Assembly: GCA_020633295.1 (NCBI GenBank)
Contig: JACKDW010000001.1
Span: forward strand, 1,054,001-1,118,000
Direction of reading: 5' to 3'
Source of the DNA: Myxococcales bacterium
GTDB taxonomy: Bacteria; Myxococcota_A; Polyangia; Nannocystales; Nannocystaceae
DNA: 64,000 nucleotides
Position numbers and translations under genes: made by a program. Position 1 is the first letter of the stretch, and the number at the start of each line of letters is the position of its first letter. The notes beneath the pieces are model-generated. The model saw only the letters and a list, made by a program, of their open reading frames with translations. It made no database searches and was not told where the DNA came from. Positions 53,433 through 62,889 of this stretch are shown here, piece by piece.

Positions 53433-54485
53433 CTACCCGCCGGTGCCGGAGCGCGCCGGGACGATGGCGATGATCCGCAGCGGCCCGCCGGAGCCGCCGT
53501 CGATCTTCATCGGCAGCGCGACGACGAGCGAGCCCGTCTCGGGCAGGCGCTCGAGGGACGCGACGTTTTCGAACGCGGGGATGTCGGCGGCCATCAGCGC
53601 CCTGTGGGCGAGGAAGTCCTTCGACGGGCCGTGGTCGATGCTCGCGGTGTCGATGCCGACGGCGGCGACCTTGCGCTCCACGAGCGTCTCGGCCGCCTCC
53701 TTCGACAGGCCGGGGAAGTGCAGGTTGCTCGCGTCGCCAGGCGCGTCGTCGCCGAGGTAGCGCTTTCGATCCGGCCAGCGGGCTCCCCAGCCGGTGTAGA
53801 AGAGCACGATCGTGTCGGGCGCGACGCGGCCGTGCTCCGATTCGAACACCTCGATGTCCTCCGGCGCGATCAGGAGGTCGGCGTCGGCGTCGGCGCGGTC
53901 GTGGAGGTCGATCACGACCGCGGGCGCGACCAGGCGATCGAGCGGGATCGTGTCGGCGGTCGACTTGCCCTCGGCGAAGTGAATCGGCGCGTCGAGGTGC
54001 GTCCCGCCGTGCTCCGGCGTCGAGATCACGTTCGCGGCGTAGAAGTAGCCGTCCTCGGTCGGCCCGTTGTGCAGCTGCACGAGCGAGAAGCTCTGCGGCG
54101 ACGTCGGCCAGTAGATCGTCTCGCTGTTGAAGGGGTACGTGAGGTCGACGATCCGCGCGCCGGGCGGGAGCGCGATCTCGCTGGCGGGCTCAGGGGGCGC
54201 CGGGATCGTCGGGGGCTCGGGCTCACGCGGCGTCTTCGGCGGCGACTTCGGGTACAGCTCAACCGCGCCGATCGTCGGCTCGCAGCCGAGCGACGCGACG
54301 GGCAGCAGCGCGAGCGACAGCCAAACCAGCGCTCCCCGACGACTCGCTCGCGCGTCCCGCTGGCCGCGTGACGACTCGCGCGTCGTCGCGAGCCCGCGTC
54401 GCCGCAGCGCGAGCCGGCGCGAGGCGCCGCGCGGGCGCTCGCGGCGATCCGCGAGGCGCCCGTTATGCCGACGTGGGGACAGCAT
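53433..54485 (-). CDS. Cyclase/kynurenine-formamidase family lipoprotein
   Basis: The 350-residue protein carries a lipobox in LLPVASLGCEP after a 48-residue Arg-rich N-terminus. That head is too long for a signal, so the true start may lie nearer the hydrophobic segment, perhaps at a non-ATG codon. The cyclase fold follows: VDLTYPFNSETIYWP, TPEHGGTHLDAPIHFAEGKSTAD (metal-binding His and Asp), IVLFYTGWGARWP, and VGIDTASIDHGPSKDFLAHRALMAADIPAFENV. The HGGTHLDAPxH motif is that of metal-dependent cyclases and kynurenine formamidase. As a lipoprotein it would act outside the cytoplasm. Confidence 0.78.
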   Translation of the reverse strand: MLSPRRHNGRLADRRERPRGASRRLALRRRGLATTRESSRGQRDARASRRGALVWLSLALLPVASLGCEPTIGAVELYPKSPPKTPREPEPPTIPAPPEPASEIALPPGARIVDLTYPFNSETIYWPTSPQSFSLVQLHNGPTEDGYFYAANVISTPEHGGTHLDAPIHFAEGKSTADTIPLDRLVAPAVVIDLHDRADADADLLIAPEDIEVFESEHGRVAPDTIVLFYTGWGARWPDRKRYLGDDAPGDASNLHFPGLSKEAAETLVERKVAAVGIDTASIDHGPSKDFLAHRALMAADIPAFENVASLERLPETGSLVVALPMKIDGGSGGPLRIIAIVPARSGTGG

Positions 54486-54589
54486 CGTGCCGAGGGGCGG
54501 CGGGGCGTTCGAGGATAACAGACGCCCGTGACGGCGCCGTGTCGGGGTCCCGGATCACCCCGCCGTCGTCGCGGGCTCGGTTTCGCCCG

Positions 54590-55213
54590 TCAGCGCCAGC
54601 TCGCGTGGAAGCGACTGCGTCGCGCGTCGACGCGCACGCGCTCGAGCGAGCTCTCGCGCGCGCCCGCCGTCGCCAGCGCCGCGCGCAAGCCCGCCGAGAG
54701 CCCCGCGAACGCGACCTCGCCGTACAGGCCCGCCGGCGCGTCGTGCAGCAGCGCCGCGCGCCCGGGCTCGACGCGCTCGAGCGTCAGCGTGGTCCCGCGA
54801 TGAAAGTGCCGCCAGCGCGTCGGCACGCGCCGGAGCAGCCGCTGCGGGCCGAGGCGGCGCATCGAGAAGCGGTACAGCGGGCCGTCGAACAGCGCGAGCT
54901 GGGCGTCGTAGGCGAAGCGCTCGAACGCGTCGATCGAGCCGAAGTGCGCGTCGAAGATCACGAGCTTGATCGCGAGATCGTGCACCGCGGGGATCCACGT
55001 CGAGACGAGCGGCGGGCGGCGGATGAGCTCGAGCAGCGCGCTCGGGAGCGCGCTCGGGCGCGCGCCGTGCAGCGGGTGCACGTCGAGCGCGCTGCGCAGC
55101 AGCGAGGCCTTGTTCACGCACTCCGGGTAGCTCGCGAGGCCCCGCGGGAGCGCCTCGAGGTAGCGCGCGACGGTCGGGTAGACGTCCGGCGCGATCGCGT
55201 CGAGCGGCGTCAT
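54590..55213 (-). CDS. Hypothetical protein, possible DUF2378 (TIGR02265) member
   Basis: The 207-residue protein starts MTPLDAIAPDVYPTVARYLEALP. It has helical segments and a C-terminal HRGTTLTLERVEPGRAALLHDAPAGLYG, then ALATAGARESSLERVRVDARRSRFHASW. Size and order, helical N-part and a short beta-strand tail with conserved charged turns, resemble the myxobacterial paralogous family TIGR02265/DUF2378. I cannot confirm the match. No signal peptide. The gene starts close to a dispersed motif copy. Confidence 0.6.
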   Translation of the reverse strand: MTPLDAIAPDVYPTVARYLEALPRGLASYPECVNKASLLRSALDVHPLHGARPSALPSALLELIRRPPLVSTWIPAVHDLAIKLVIFDAHFGSIDAFERFAYDAQLALFDGPLYRFSMRRLGPQRLLRRVPTRWRHFHRGTTLTLERVEPGRAALLHDAPAGLYGEVAFAGLSAGLRAALATAGARESSLERVRVDARRSRFHASWR

Positions 55214-55244
55214 CGGGCGCGCAGTGTACCCCGCGCCCGATTAA

Positions 55245-55264
55245 ACATGAACGTAGGGACATGT
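55245..55264. repeat. Dispersed motif, copy 11
   Basis: ACATG, 9 bases, then ACATGT in the 88-base gap between two minus-strand genes. ACGTAGGGACATGT is the exact reverse complement of 46619-46632. Confidence 0.55.
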
Positions 55265-55301
55265 ACCGAACCGCCGCGGCGCGCGCGGCCCCGGGCGCGC
55301 C

Positions 55302-57233
55302 CTAGCCAGGCTCGAGGCCGTAGCCGGCCTTCGCGTCGTAGAGCTTGTCGAGCTCGTCGGCGAATTTCTTCTCGAGCGCGCCGCGCCGAACCTTCATCGT
55401 CGGGGTCAGCTCGCCCTCCTCCTGGCTGAAGTCACGCCCGAGCAGGACGAACTTCCGGATCTGCTCGACGCGCGCGAGCTCGCGGTTGCCGCGCGCGACC
55501 GCGCCCTGGATCCGCTGGCGAAACTCCGGGTGCTCGACGACGCGCGCCATGTCCTCGGCGAGCGCCGCGCTGCGCCCCGACGGGTTGGCCATCAGCTCCC
55601 GCGTGTGCTGCTCGACGAGCTCCTGGGTGACGAGGCCGCGGTCGCGGCCCCACTCGAGCGTCTCGATCGGCGAGGTCGCGACGACCGCGGAGACGAAGGC
55701 TCGCCGGTCGCCGTGGGCGTGCACCTGACTGATGAGCGGGTCGGTGTTCTTGATCGCGTTCTCGATGTTCGCGGGCGCGAGGTTCTTGCCGCCGGCGGTG
55801 ATGATGATGTGCTTCTTGCGATCGGTGATCTTCAGGTAGCCCTTCGCGTCGATCTCGCCGATGTCGCCGGTGTACAGCCAGCCGCCCTGGACGGTCTTGC
55901 GCGTCGCCTCGTCGTTCTTGAGGTAGCCCTTGAACACCCAGTCCGCGCGGATCAGGATCTCGCCGTCGTCGGCCAGGCGACACTCGACGCCGTCGAGCGG
56001 GAGACCGACGCTGCCGAGCCGGATGGCGCCGGGCGCGTTGCAGTGGGTCATCACGGTGGCCTCGGTCATGCCGTAGACCTCGTAGATCGGCAGCCCCGCG
56101 GCCCAGAAGAACTCGAGGATCTCGTAGGCGATCGGCGCGGCGCCGGTCACGAACTGACGGACGCGACCGCCGAACGCGGCGCGGATCTTCTTGAACACCA
56201 GCGCGTCGGCGAGCTTGTACTGCAGCTCGAGGCGCACCGGCACGCGCTCGCCGTCGAGCACCCGCCGGATCCGCCGCCGACCGACGCGCTCCGCCCAGCG
56301 GAACAGGCGCTGGACCGCGGCGGGCTTGCGCTCGAGCTCGCCGTAGATCTTCGCGTAGGCCTTTTCGAAGATCCGCGGGACCGAGCCGAACTGCGTCGGC
56401 TGCACCTCGCCGAGCTCCGTCAGCACCGAGCCGATCGACGTCGCGTAGGCGGCCGCGGTCCCGGTGTTGACGCGCCCGTAGAACGAGAGCACGCGCTCCG
56501 CCACGTGCGCCATGGGCAAGAACACGAGCGAGATGTCGCTCTCGCGGAACTCGAACGCGCCCGAGCTCTGCCCGAGCAGCGAGAGGATGTTGCGGTGGGT
56601 GATCATCGCGCCCTTGGGCGGGCCCGTGGTCCCGGAGGTGTAGACGAGGATCGCGGTGTCCTCGGGGTCGATCGCGGCCTGGCGGCGCTCGAGCTCGTCG
56701 TCGTCGATCGGCGCGCCGCAGAAGCGCTCGGGCGACGTAAGCCGGGGGTCGCGGCCGGCGAAGCGCGCGAGCAGCTCGGCGTCCCAGGGGACGATCGCCG
56801 TGAGCGTCTCGAGCTCGCGCGCGGCCTCGAGCACGCGCTCGAGCTCCTCGGCGCAGTCGACGAACACGACGCGCGCCTCGCTGTGCTCGAGCAGGTAGCG
56901 GATCTGGTCGGGCGCCTGCTTGGGGTAGATCCCCATGCTCACGAGCCCCGCCAGCTGCGCGCCCATGTCGTACACGCACCAGGGCGTCTGCGTCGGGCCG
57001 AGGATCGCCACGCGCTCGCCCGGCGCGAGCCCGAGCTCGACGAGCCCGCGCGCGGCCTTGCGCGCGTCCGCGGCGAACTCGGCCCAGCTGATCGGGCGCC
57101 ACTCGCCGCCGCGCTTCACGTACATCGCCGGGCGCTCGTCGCTCTTGCGCGCGCGCCGAAGGAACATGTCTCCGAGCGTGCGCGACTCTCTGGCGAGCGG
57201 GATGGCGGGGATATCAGGTCCGGTCTTGAGCAT
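55302..57233 (-). CDS. Long-chain acyl-CoA synthetase (AMP-forming)
   Basis: The 643-residue enzyme, from the ATG at 57233 with GAAGG 13 bases upstream, activates fatty acids with ATP and CoA. Motifs: ILVYTSGTTGPPKGAMITHRN (P-loop type), YEVYGMTEATVMTHCN, WLYTGDIGEIDAKGYLKITDRKKHIIITAGGKNLAPANIENAI (with the hinge and adenylation motif), and the C-terminal Lys in TPTMKVRRGAL. The length fits a full FadD-type enzyme. It could feed the beta-oxidation operon at 14-21 kb but is unlinked. The start at 57260 is slightly longer and less supported. Confidence 0.93.
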   Translation of the reverse strand: MLKTGPDIPAIPLARESRTLGDMFLRRARKSDERPAMYVKRGGEWRPISWAEFAADARKAARGLVELGLAPGERVAILGPTQTPWCVYDMGAQLAGLVSMGIYPKQAPDQIRYLLEHSEARVVFVDCAEELERVLEAARELETLTAIVPWDAELLARFAGRDPRLTSPERFCGAPIDDDELERRQAAIDPEDTAILVYTSGTTGPPKGAMITHRNILSLLGQSSGAFEFRESDISLVFLPMAHVAERVLSFYGRVNTGTAAAYATSIGSVLTELGEVQPTQFGSVPRIFEKAYAKIYGELERKPAAVQRLFRWAERVGRRRIRRVLDGERVPVRLELQYKLADALVFKKIRAAFGGRVRQFVTGAAPIAYEILEFFWAAGLPIYEVYGMTEATVMTHCNAPGAIRLGSVGLPLDGVECRLADDGEILIRADWVFKGYLKNDEATRKTVQGGWLYTGDIGEIDAKGYLKITDRKKHIIITAGGKNLAPANIENAIKNTDPLISQVHAHGDRRAFVSAVVATSPIETLEWGRDRGLVTQELVEQHTRELMANPSGRSAALAEDMARVVEHPEFRQRIQGAVARGNRELARVEQIRKFVLLGRDFSQEEGELTPTMKVRRGALEKKFADELDKLYDAKAGYGLEPG

Positions 57234-57354
57234 CTCGATGGGCCTTCGCGTCCTCGTCACTGTACCCGCGCGCGGGCGGGCGCGACGCCGTCAGCATACG
57301 CGGGCGCGCCGCGACGCCGCGACTCCTCCGGCGGTCGACGGACCCGCTCGCCCG

Positions 57355-58476
57355 TCAGCGCGCCAGCATCGCGGTCTCGACGACCGTCGGCCCGGCGCGC
57401 GCGCGGTCCATCGTGCAGTCGAGGAACTCGGGTTCGAATACGCCCCCGATCAGCAGCCGACGACCGCGACGCGCCGCGACGGAGGCCCCCGAGAGCTCGC
57501 TGCCGTCGTCGAGGTAGACCTCCTCCACGGCGAACTCGAGGGGCTCGTCGGGGACGGGGCGCAGGCGCAGCACCTGCGACGGCGAGCGCCGCCCGGGCGC
57601 GCGCGCGTGCACGACGAAGCTGAGCAGCTTCGGGTGCCCGGCGATCCACAGCGTCCCGTCGGGCTCCACGTCGATGTTGTCGGGGCCCGTCGAGAGCGCG
57701 ACGTCGGCGCGCCGCGAGAGCGCGCCGGTCTCGCGATCGCGCGCGAATACGTGCAAGCGGCGATCGGTCGTGGAGCTCACGAACAGCGCGGCGCCGTCCG
57801 GTCGCAGCGCGATCCCGTTCGCGTAGCGCAGCCCGTCGGCGGCGACCCGCGTCTCCTCGCCGTCGTGGTACACGACGCGCGCGCGCGCGCGCCGGGTGTA
57901 GTCCTCGAGCGTCTGCGCGCGCGGGCTCGCGGCGCCGTGGTCGTTGGTCACGTAGAAGCGCGAGTGGTCGACGCCGGCGACGTCGTTGGGGCTGACGAGC
58001 AGCGGGTCGCGGATCGTCGCGCGGTGGGTCAGCGTCGGCTCCGGCGTCGCGCGCCAGTCGAACACCTCGATCGAGTGCCCGGCGCCGCGCGGCAGCTCGT
58101 GATTGACGACGTAGAGCGTGCCGCGACCGTCTGGCGTCACCACGAGGTCGAGCCCGTGCGGGTGAAAGCTCGCGGGCGCGGAACCGCTCAGCAGGCGCGG
58201 CGCGACGCCGTCGTCGAGCGAGTAGATGTAGATACCACCACGCGACGCGGCGTCGCGGGCTCGGCGATCGTCCGAGGCGAGCAGCGCCGCGCGGCCGCCC
58301 GGCGTCACGACGAGATCCTCGACCCCGACGGCGCCCTCGATCGGCGTGCAGCGCCCCTCGAAGTGCGGGTCGATCCGCCGGAATTGCCCCGCGCCGGCCA
58401 TCAACGTCAAACCCGCGATGACGGTCGACGCGGCGAACAGGACGATGATCCCGCGGATGACGCGGCGCGCTCGCAT
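57355..58476 (-). CDS. Paraoxonase/arylesterase-like beta-propeller enzyme
   Basis: The 373-residue protein starts MRARRVIRGIIVLFAASTVIAGL with a signal anchor or cleaved signal. The body is a six-bladed propeller: DLVVTPDGRGTLYVVNHE, PLLVSPNDVAGVDHSRFYVTNDHGAA (the paraoxonase Asn-Asp loop), DGLRYANGIALRPDGAALFVSS, VALSTGPDNIDVEPDGTLWIAGHPK. These resemble the calcium-binding residues of PON/SMP-30-type enzymes, which hydrolyse lactones and aryl esters. A lactonase acting outside the cytoplasm is plausible. It is divergent from the small lipoprotein at 58675. Confidence 0.85.
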   Translation of the reverse strand: MRARRVIRGIIVLFAASTVIAGLTLMAGAGQFRRIDPHFEGRCTPIEGAVGVEDLVVTPGGRAALLASDDRRARDAASRGGIYIYSLDDGVAPRLLSGSAPASFHPHGLDLVVTPDGRGTLYVVNHELPRGAGHSIEVFDWRATPEPTLTHRATIRDPLLVSPNDVAGVDHSRFYVTNDHGAASPRAQTLEDYTRRARARVVYHDGEETRVAADGLRYANGIALRPDGAALFVSSTTDRRLHVFARDRETGALSRRADVALSTGPDNIDVEPDGTLWIAGHPKLLSFVVHARAPGRRSPSQVLRLRPVPDEPLEFAVEEVYLDDGSELSGASVAARRGRRLLIGGVFEPEFLDCTMDRARAGPTVVETAMLAR

Positions 58477-58674
58477 GCGGCGGAGTCTGGCGCACCCGCA
58501 GGTGACGATCAGCCGCGACGGCGCGATCGCTCGCGATTGTTCAACTTCAGACACGCGCCTGTTGCACGACGCGATCGAGCGCTCGGAGACGTCACGCGCG
58601 CGACACCGCCGATGACTTGCGTCGCGATCCGGGATAGGCTGACGAGCGTGCGCCGGCCCTGGCGCCCGGAGGAC

Positions 58675-59025
58675 ATGCCCGTGATCCAGAGAATGGCAGT
58701 CAAGCCCCTGCTCGCGCTCGCCTGCGGCCTCGGCCTCTCGGCCTGCCTGGGGACCAACCCGGTCGCCGAGTGCAACGACGCGTTTCACGTGATCAACGAG
58801 GCCTACAAGGCCTGCGAGATCGAGATGACCGTCAGCTACGACTGCGACTCGCTCGCGAACGAGGTCTGCGACCTCGCGCCGTACTTCGAGTGCTTCCGCA
58901 GCAGCGTCGCCTGCGAGGACGGCGGGCTCGTGCAGAGCCAGGAGCCGTGCGCGCTGCCAGAGGGCTGCGAGCGCTTCGGCAACGCGACGGGCGATCCGTC
59001 CGACACCGACACCGACACGAACTAG
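58675..59025 (+). CDS. Small cysteine-rich lipoprotein
   Basis: The ATG at 58675, with GGAGG just upstream, gives MPVIQRMAVKPLLALACGLGLSACLGTNP. The lipobox Cys is near residue 24. The mature part is rich in Cys: VAECNDAFHVINEAYKACEIEMTVSYDCDSLANEVCDLAPYFECFRSSVACEDG, then EPCALPEGCERF. The spacing suggests four or five disulfide bonds in a compact helical domain. It ends in DPSDTDTDTN. No known family. A second ATG at 58693 is possible. Confidence 0.77.
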   Translation: MPVIQRMAVKPLLALACGLGLSACLGTNPVAECNDAFHVINEAYKACEIEMTVSYDCDSLANEVCDLAPYFECFRSSVACEDGGLVQSQEPCALPEGCERFGNATGDPSDTDTDTN

Positions 59026-59041
59026 CCCGAGGCCGCGCGCA

Positions 59042-59061
59042 GGGACTTGAGGACATGTCCC
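59042..59061. terminator. Hairpin between convergent genes, built on a dispersed-motif copy
   Basis: GGGAC and GTCCC flank TTGAGGACAT. GCGCGC segments outside extend the stem. It lies between stops at 59025 and 59106 and contains ACATGTC. It shares 13 bases with 38886-38898 in the Rieske-fusion gene. Confidence 0.5.
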
Positions 59062-59105
59062 CCGCGCGCGCGCCGGGCGAGCGCGTCGCGGCTAGAACAC
59101 CGCGG

Positions 59106-60211
59106 CTAGAACACCGCGCCCACGAGCGCCTTGAGCCCGAGGGTGTGGACCGGCGCGCGTCGATCGTCGTCGACGTACGAGCGCTCGACGCAGATGTTCT
59201 TGAGCGACACCGCGTCCTTGTAGCAGGTGGTGGGGTGCAGCCCGAGGATCACGTCGCCGCGCACGCCGAGGTAGGCGCGCTTGCTGACGAACACGCTGAG
59301 CACCGGCGCCAGCTTGAGCGCGAAGCCCCGCGAGAACTCCTGCTGGATCGCGGTCGCCTGGCTCTCCAGCGGCAGCTGGCGGACGAGCCGCCCCTCCTGC
59401 GGGTTGAAGAACTGGAACGAGTAGCCGGGCGCGACCTCGAGGCCGATGTCGACGCGGCTGACCGGGATCACGAGGCGCAGCACGCCGAAGACGTTGTGCA
59501 GGAGCGCGTTGCGATAGACCAGCTCGTCGGCCGTGATCGGCGCGACGCCATAGCCCCAGCGCGGGCTCAGCATGTGAAAGTCGTAGGCGAGCCCGACGAC
59601 GATGTACTGCTTGAAGCGCACGCCGAGCGTCACGCCCGTGCCGAAGCCCGGCCCGTTGCGCCCGACGAGCGTGCCGGCGGCGCTCCCGTCGTTGGAGCAG
59701 GCCGCGGTGCCGGAGATGCACAGGCTCGCGCCGAGCGCGAGCTCGGCGACGAAGCCGTCGCGCTGAAACGCCGAGTTGCCCTGGAGCTGCTTGCGCTGCG
59801 ACGCCTGCTGCTTGCGCTGGGCGGGCGTGAGCCCGTCGTCGTTGGCGGCGGGGTCCGCCGGGGTCGTCGACGCCGGCGTCAGCGTGGTGGGCGGACCGCT
59901 CGAGCTCGTCGTCGGGCCCGGCTGACCGGCGGGAGCGGGCTGCGCCATCGGGTCCGGCTGACCGGCGGGAGCGGGCTGCGTCATCGGGCCCGGCTGACCG
60001 GCGGGAGCAGGCTGCGCCGCCGGGGCCGGCTGCGTCATCGGGGCCGGCTGCGTCAGGGGCCGGCTGCGTCGGGGCCGGCTGCTGCGCCGCGACCGTCGTG
60101 GCCGCCGCCGCGGGCGCGCAGCGCGAGCGCGAGGCCCATCGCCAGCGCGGCGATCCCCGCGAGCGCCCGCAGTGGTTTCGACATCGACACCGAGCGGCGC
60201 ACGAACACCAT
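59106..60211 (-). CDS. Outer-membrane beta-barrel with Pro-rich repeat linker and 5' frame changes
   Basis: The C-terminal 250 residues are a beta-barrel: RDGFVAELALGASLCIS, GFGTGVTLGVRFKQYIVVGLAYDFHML, LVYRNALLHNVFGVLRLVIPVSRVDIGLEVAPGYSFQF, LAPVLSVFVSKRAYLGVRGDVILG, ending LGLKALVGAVF, a proper C-terminal aromatic strand. Before it lies a repeat of QPAPAGQPGPMT-type units. The natural signal, MSKPLRALAGIAALAMGLALAL (ATG at 60184; or 60211), is in a different frame from the repeat and barrel. Another frame between holds TTVAAQQPAPTQPAP. Two indels near 60070-60110, in GC-rich DNA, would make one gene. The barrel itself is intact. Confidence 0.65.
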
Positions 60212-60249
60212 GTCTCGCTCTTACACCGAGGCGTAACCAGTCGTAAAGA

Positions 60250-60256
60250 ACATGTC
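60250..60256. repeat. Dispersed ACATGTC motif, copy 12
   Basis: ACATGTC heptamer in the 83-base gap between the barrel start and the membrane-protein stop. The second arm is not clear. Confidence 0.35.
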
Positions 60257-60294
60257 TCACGACGCGCGCGCGCGAGCGCGGGGCGCCGAGCGGC

Positions 60295-62889
60295 TCACTG
60301 CGCGCGACCTGGCACTTCGGGAAGGACCGGATCCACGCCCGCGCGCGCGACCACCAGCCACGCCCAGCAGATCGCCGGGGCCCGCTCGTGCGGCGGGCGG
60401 CCGACCTCGACGAACGCGGCCGCGCGCCGCGAGCGACGCTCGAGCGCGGTGCCGGGCGCGGCGCCCTTGACCCCGACGAGCGCGTAGCTCAGGCGCTCGT
60501 CGGCGGCCTCGAGCCGCCCTCGCGCCCCGAGCGAGCCAAGCGCCTCCGTGGCCGCGTGGCTCCAGCGCAGCAGCGCCTTGTCGGCGAACGCGAGCGCGAC
60601 GACGGTCCCTGGAGGCAAGCGCGCGATCGCGTCGGCGAAGCGCGCCGCGTCGCCGTCGATCTGGTGCGTGTCGAAGGTCCCGAGCGCGCGCGCGCCCACG
60701 GCCTCGTCCCCGCGCTCGAGCACGAACGCCGTCACCCCGCGCGAGATGACCTCGCGCGGCGCCTGGGTGCCGATCTCGAAGCGAGCGCCCGCGCCGCCCC
60801 GGGTCGCGTCGCTGGTGACGCGTATGTCCACAGGGCTGCGCGCGCCGGTGGTGCCGATCTCGAGCGCGACCGAGTCCGACGCGCGCGGCCCCGGCAATTC
60901 CTGCCGTACGCGCAGCAGGTTGACGCCGCGCGTCAGCGCGCGCGCGGGGACCGTGAAGCGGTAGATCTGCCAGCCCTCCGCCAGCGGCGTCTCGAGCACG
61001 TCGCGCCCCGCGAGCTCGACGTGCACGCGCGCGCCCGGCTGCGTGGGCCGCAGCAGCGCGTGCACCTCGAGCTCGGTCGGCGCGCGCAGTGGGAGCGCCG
61101 CGATCGCGTCTGTCCCTGTGACCATGCTGCACCGCTGCCCCGCGACCGTCACCTCGGGCCCGAAGCCGGACATCGCCCAGCGCTCATCGGGGAGCCGCAG
61201 CACGTCCCAGCCGCGCTCGTAGCCGCGGCTGACCGCGAGCTCGCGCCCCGCGACCAGGTCGTAGCGCCCGGGCGGCGCGCCCGAGCGCAGCGCGAACAGC
61301 CAGCTCGCCGGCGCCGCGCCAGGGTGACCGACGCGCGCGTACCAGCGGTCGACCCAGCGGGCCAGCGCGCGCTTGTTGTGCTCGGCCATCGACTGCGTCG
61401 CGCCGCGCTGCAGCGCGCCCGTGAAGTAGTCCTGCATGCGCTCGACGTTGCAGACCGCGAAGCCGGCGAGCACCACGGCCGCCGCCCCGCGCCCCAGCGC
61501 CGCCCCGCGCCGCCCCGCCGCGCGCCCCAGCCGATCGAGCGCGAGCCCGAGCCCGACGACGAACACCACGGTGCAGCCGACGTAGCGCCGGCCGCCGTAC
61601 GCCCAGCCGCCCCACCAGTCATCGACGCTGCCGTTGACGTAGCACTGCAGCGCGAACGCGGCGAGCAGCAGCGCGGCGGTCAGGCGCGCCTGCGGATCGC
61701 CGCGGGCCCCGGGGCGCGGCGTGACGGTCGTCGTGACCCGCGTGATCGTGGTGGTCGTCGTCGCCCGCTCGGGCGCGTCCTCCGGCGCGTCCTCGGGTAG
61801 CTCCGCGGGCTCGACGCGGCTGCGCACGTGCGTGCTGATCTCCTCGTCGATCACGCGCTCGCGCGACGCCCCGCGCCAGGCGGCGACCACCAGCCCGAGG
61901 ATCGCGACGTAGACGATCGGCGTCCACGCGAACAGCCCCGCCCGGCTCGAGAACAGCGTCGCGGCCCAGCGGCTCTCGCCCCAGCGCATGAAGTCGGCGC
62001 CCTGCGGGATCGTCAGCGGCGCGCCGAACAGCGACCACCACGCGAGCATCTGCGGGCTGAACGCGAGCACGAGCGCCGCCGCGAACGCGAGCGCGCCGAG
62101 GATCACCGCGCGCGGCCGCTCGCCCCCGCGCCCGCGCGAGCGCGCGAGCCGGGCGCCCAGCTCGTAGGCGGGCAGCAGCGTGAACACCACGTTCTGCGGC
62201 CGCACCAGCGCCATGAGGCCCGCGAGCAGCCCGAGCGCGATCCAGCCGCGTGTCCCTCGAGTCATCAGTCCCGAGTGCCAGGTATAGACGAACGCCGCGA
62301 CCGCGAACGCGCTCGCGGCGTGCGGCCAGCTCGGCTGGTAGAGCATGTACCAGGGCAGCGGCGACGCGAGCAGGATCGCGAGCGCGGCGAGCCCGGCGAG
62401 GCGCGCCGAGACGAAGCGCCGGGCGAGCAGCGCGGAGAGCACGATCGCGGCGAGCCCCCACAGCACGCTCGCGTACAGCGTGATGCGCTGCTGCAGCGGC
62501 GCGCTGCCGTCGGTCGGCCCGACGCGCGCGCCCGCGGCCGCGCCGACCCGCATCACGCCCTCGGCGACGAGGAAGCTCGGCGCCCACAGCACTGCGGGGC
62601 CGATGGTGAAGCGGTTCTCGGGCAGCCCGGTCGCGGTCACGGGCCGCGCGTGCGGGTTGCCGAGCAGCGCGTAGTCGTTGCGAAAGTCGACGTCGCCGTC
62701 GCGCAGCAGCGAGCGCGCGTAGGCGTAGTAGTACACGCCGTCGCCGTGGATCAGCCCGCCGCGGGTGAACCGGCCGACCGGATGCTGCGCGTACATCCAC
62801 GTGAACACGACCAGCACGAGCCCGAGCAGCGCGCGCCAGCCCCAGCCGAAGGACGTCTCCGCGGTCTGCTCGGGCCCGGCGCGCGCCAT
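60295..62889 (-). CDS. Large membrane glycosyltransferase-like protein with ILEI/PANDER-like C-terminal domain
   Basis: From the ATG at 62889 the product is 864 residues. The first 540 or so hold about ten membrane helices and the order seen in GT39/GT87-type mannosyltransferases (GGLIHGDGVYYYAYARSLLRDGDVDFRNDY in the first loop with an Asp pair). An acidic/Thr linker (residues 320-390) interrupts. A periplasmic beta-rich part follows, about residues 590-730, with VHVELAGRDVLETPLAEGWQIYRFTVPARAL. The last domain, residues about 730-820, reads RALGTFDTHQIDGDAARFADAIARLPPGTVVALAFADKALLRWSHAATEALGSLGARGRLEAADERLSYALVGVKGA. That matches the ILEI/PANDER (FAM3) fold of animal cytokine-like proteins and POMGNT1. 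The longer frame upstream of 62889 is antisense. Confidence 0.8.
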   Translation of the reverse strand: MARAGPEQTAETSFGWGWRALLGLVLVVFTWMYAQHPVGRFTRGGLIHGDGVYYYAYARSLLRDGDVDFRNDYALLGNPHARPVTATGLPENRFTIGPAVLWAPSFLVAEGVMRVGAAAGARVGPTDGSAPLQQRITLYASVLWGLAAIVLSALLARRFVSARLAGLAALAILLASPLPWYMLYQPSWPHAASAFAVAAFVYTWHSGLMTRGTRGWIALGLLAGLMALVRPQNVVFTLLPAYELGARLARSRGRGGERPRAVILGALAFAAALVLAFSPQMLAWWSLFGAPLTIPQGADFMRWGESRWAATLFSSRAGLFAWTPIVYVAILGLVVAAWRGASRERVIDEEISTHVRSRVEPAELPEDAPEDAPERATTTTTITRVTTTVTPRPGARGDPQARLTAALLLAAFALQCYVNGSVDDWWGGWAYGGRRYVGCTVVFVVGLGLALDRLGRAAGRRGAALGRGAAAVVLAGFAVCNVERMQDYFTGALQRGATQSMAEHNKRALARWVDRWYARVGHPGAAPASWLFALRSGAPPGRYDLVAGRELAVSRGYERGWDVLRLPDERWAMSGFGPEVTVAGQRCSMVTGTDAIAALPLRAPTELEVHALLRPTQPGARVHVELAGRDVLETPLAEGWQIYRFTVPARALTRGVNLLRVRQELPGPRASDSVALEIGTTGARSPVDIRVTSDATRGGAGARFEIGTQAPREVISRGVTAFVLERGDEAVGARALGTFDTHQIDGDAARFADAIARLPPGTVVALAFADKALLRWSHAATEALGSLGARGRLEAADERLSYALVGVKGAAPGTALERRSRRAAAFVEVGRPPHERAPAICWAWLVVARAGVDPVLPEVPGRAQ

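Noticed and set aside
57425..57445. GGTTCGAATAC, tRNA T-loop-like string
   Set aside because: It lies inside the paraoxonase-like gene. No acceptor, D or anticodon arm can be formed around it.
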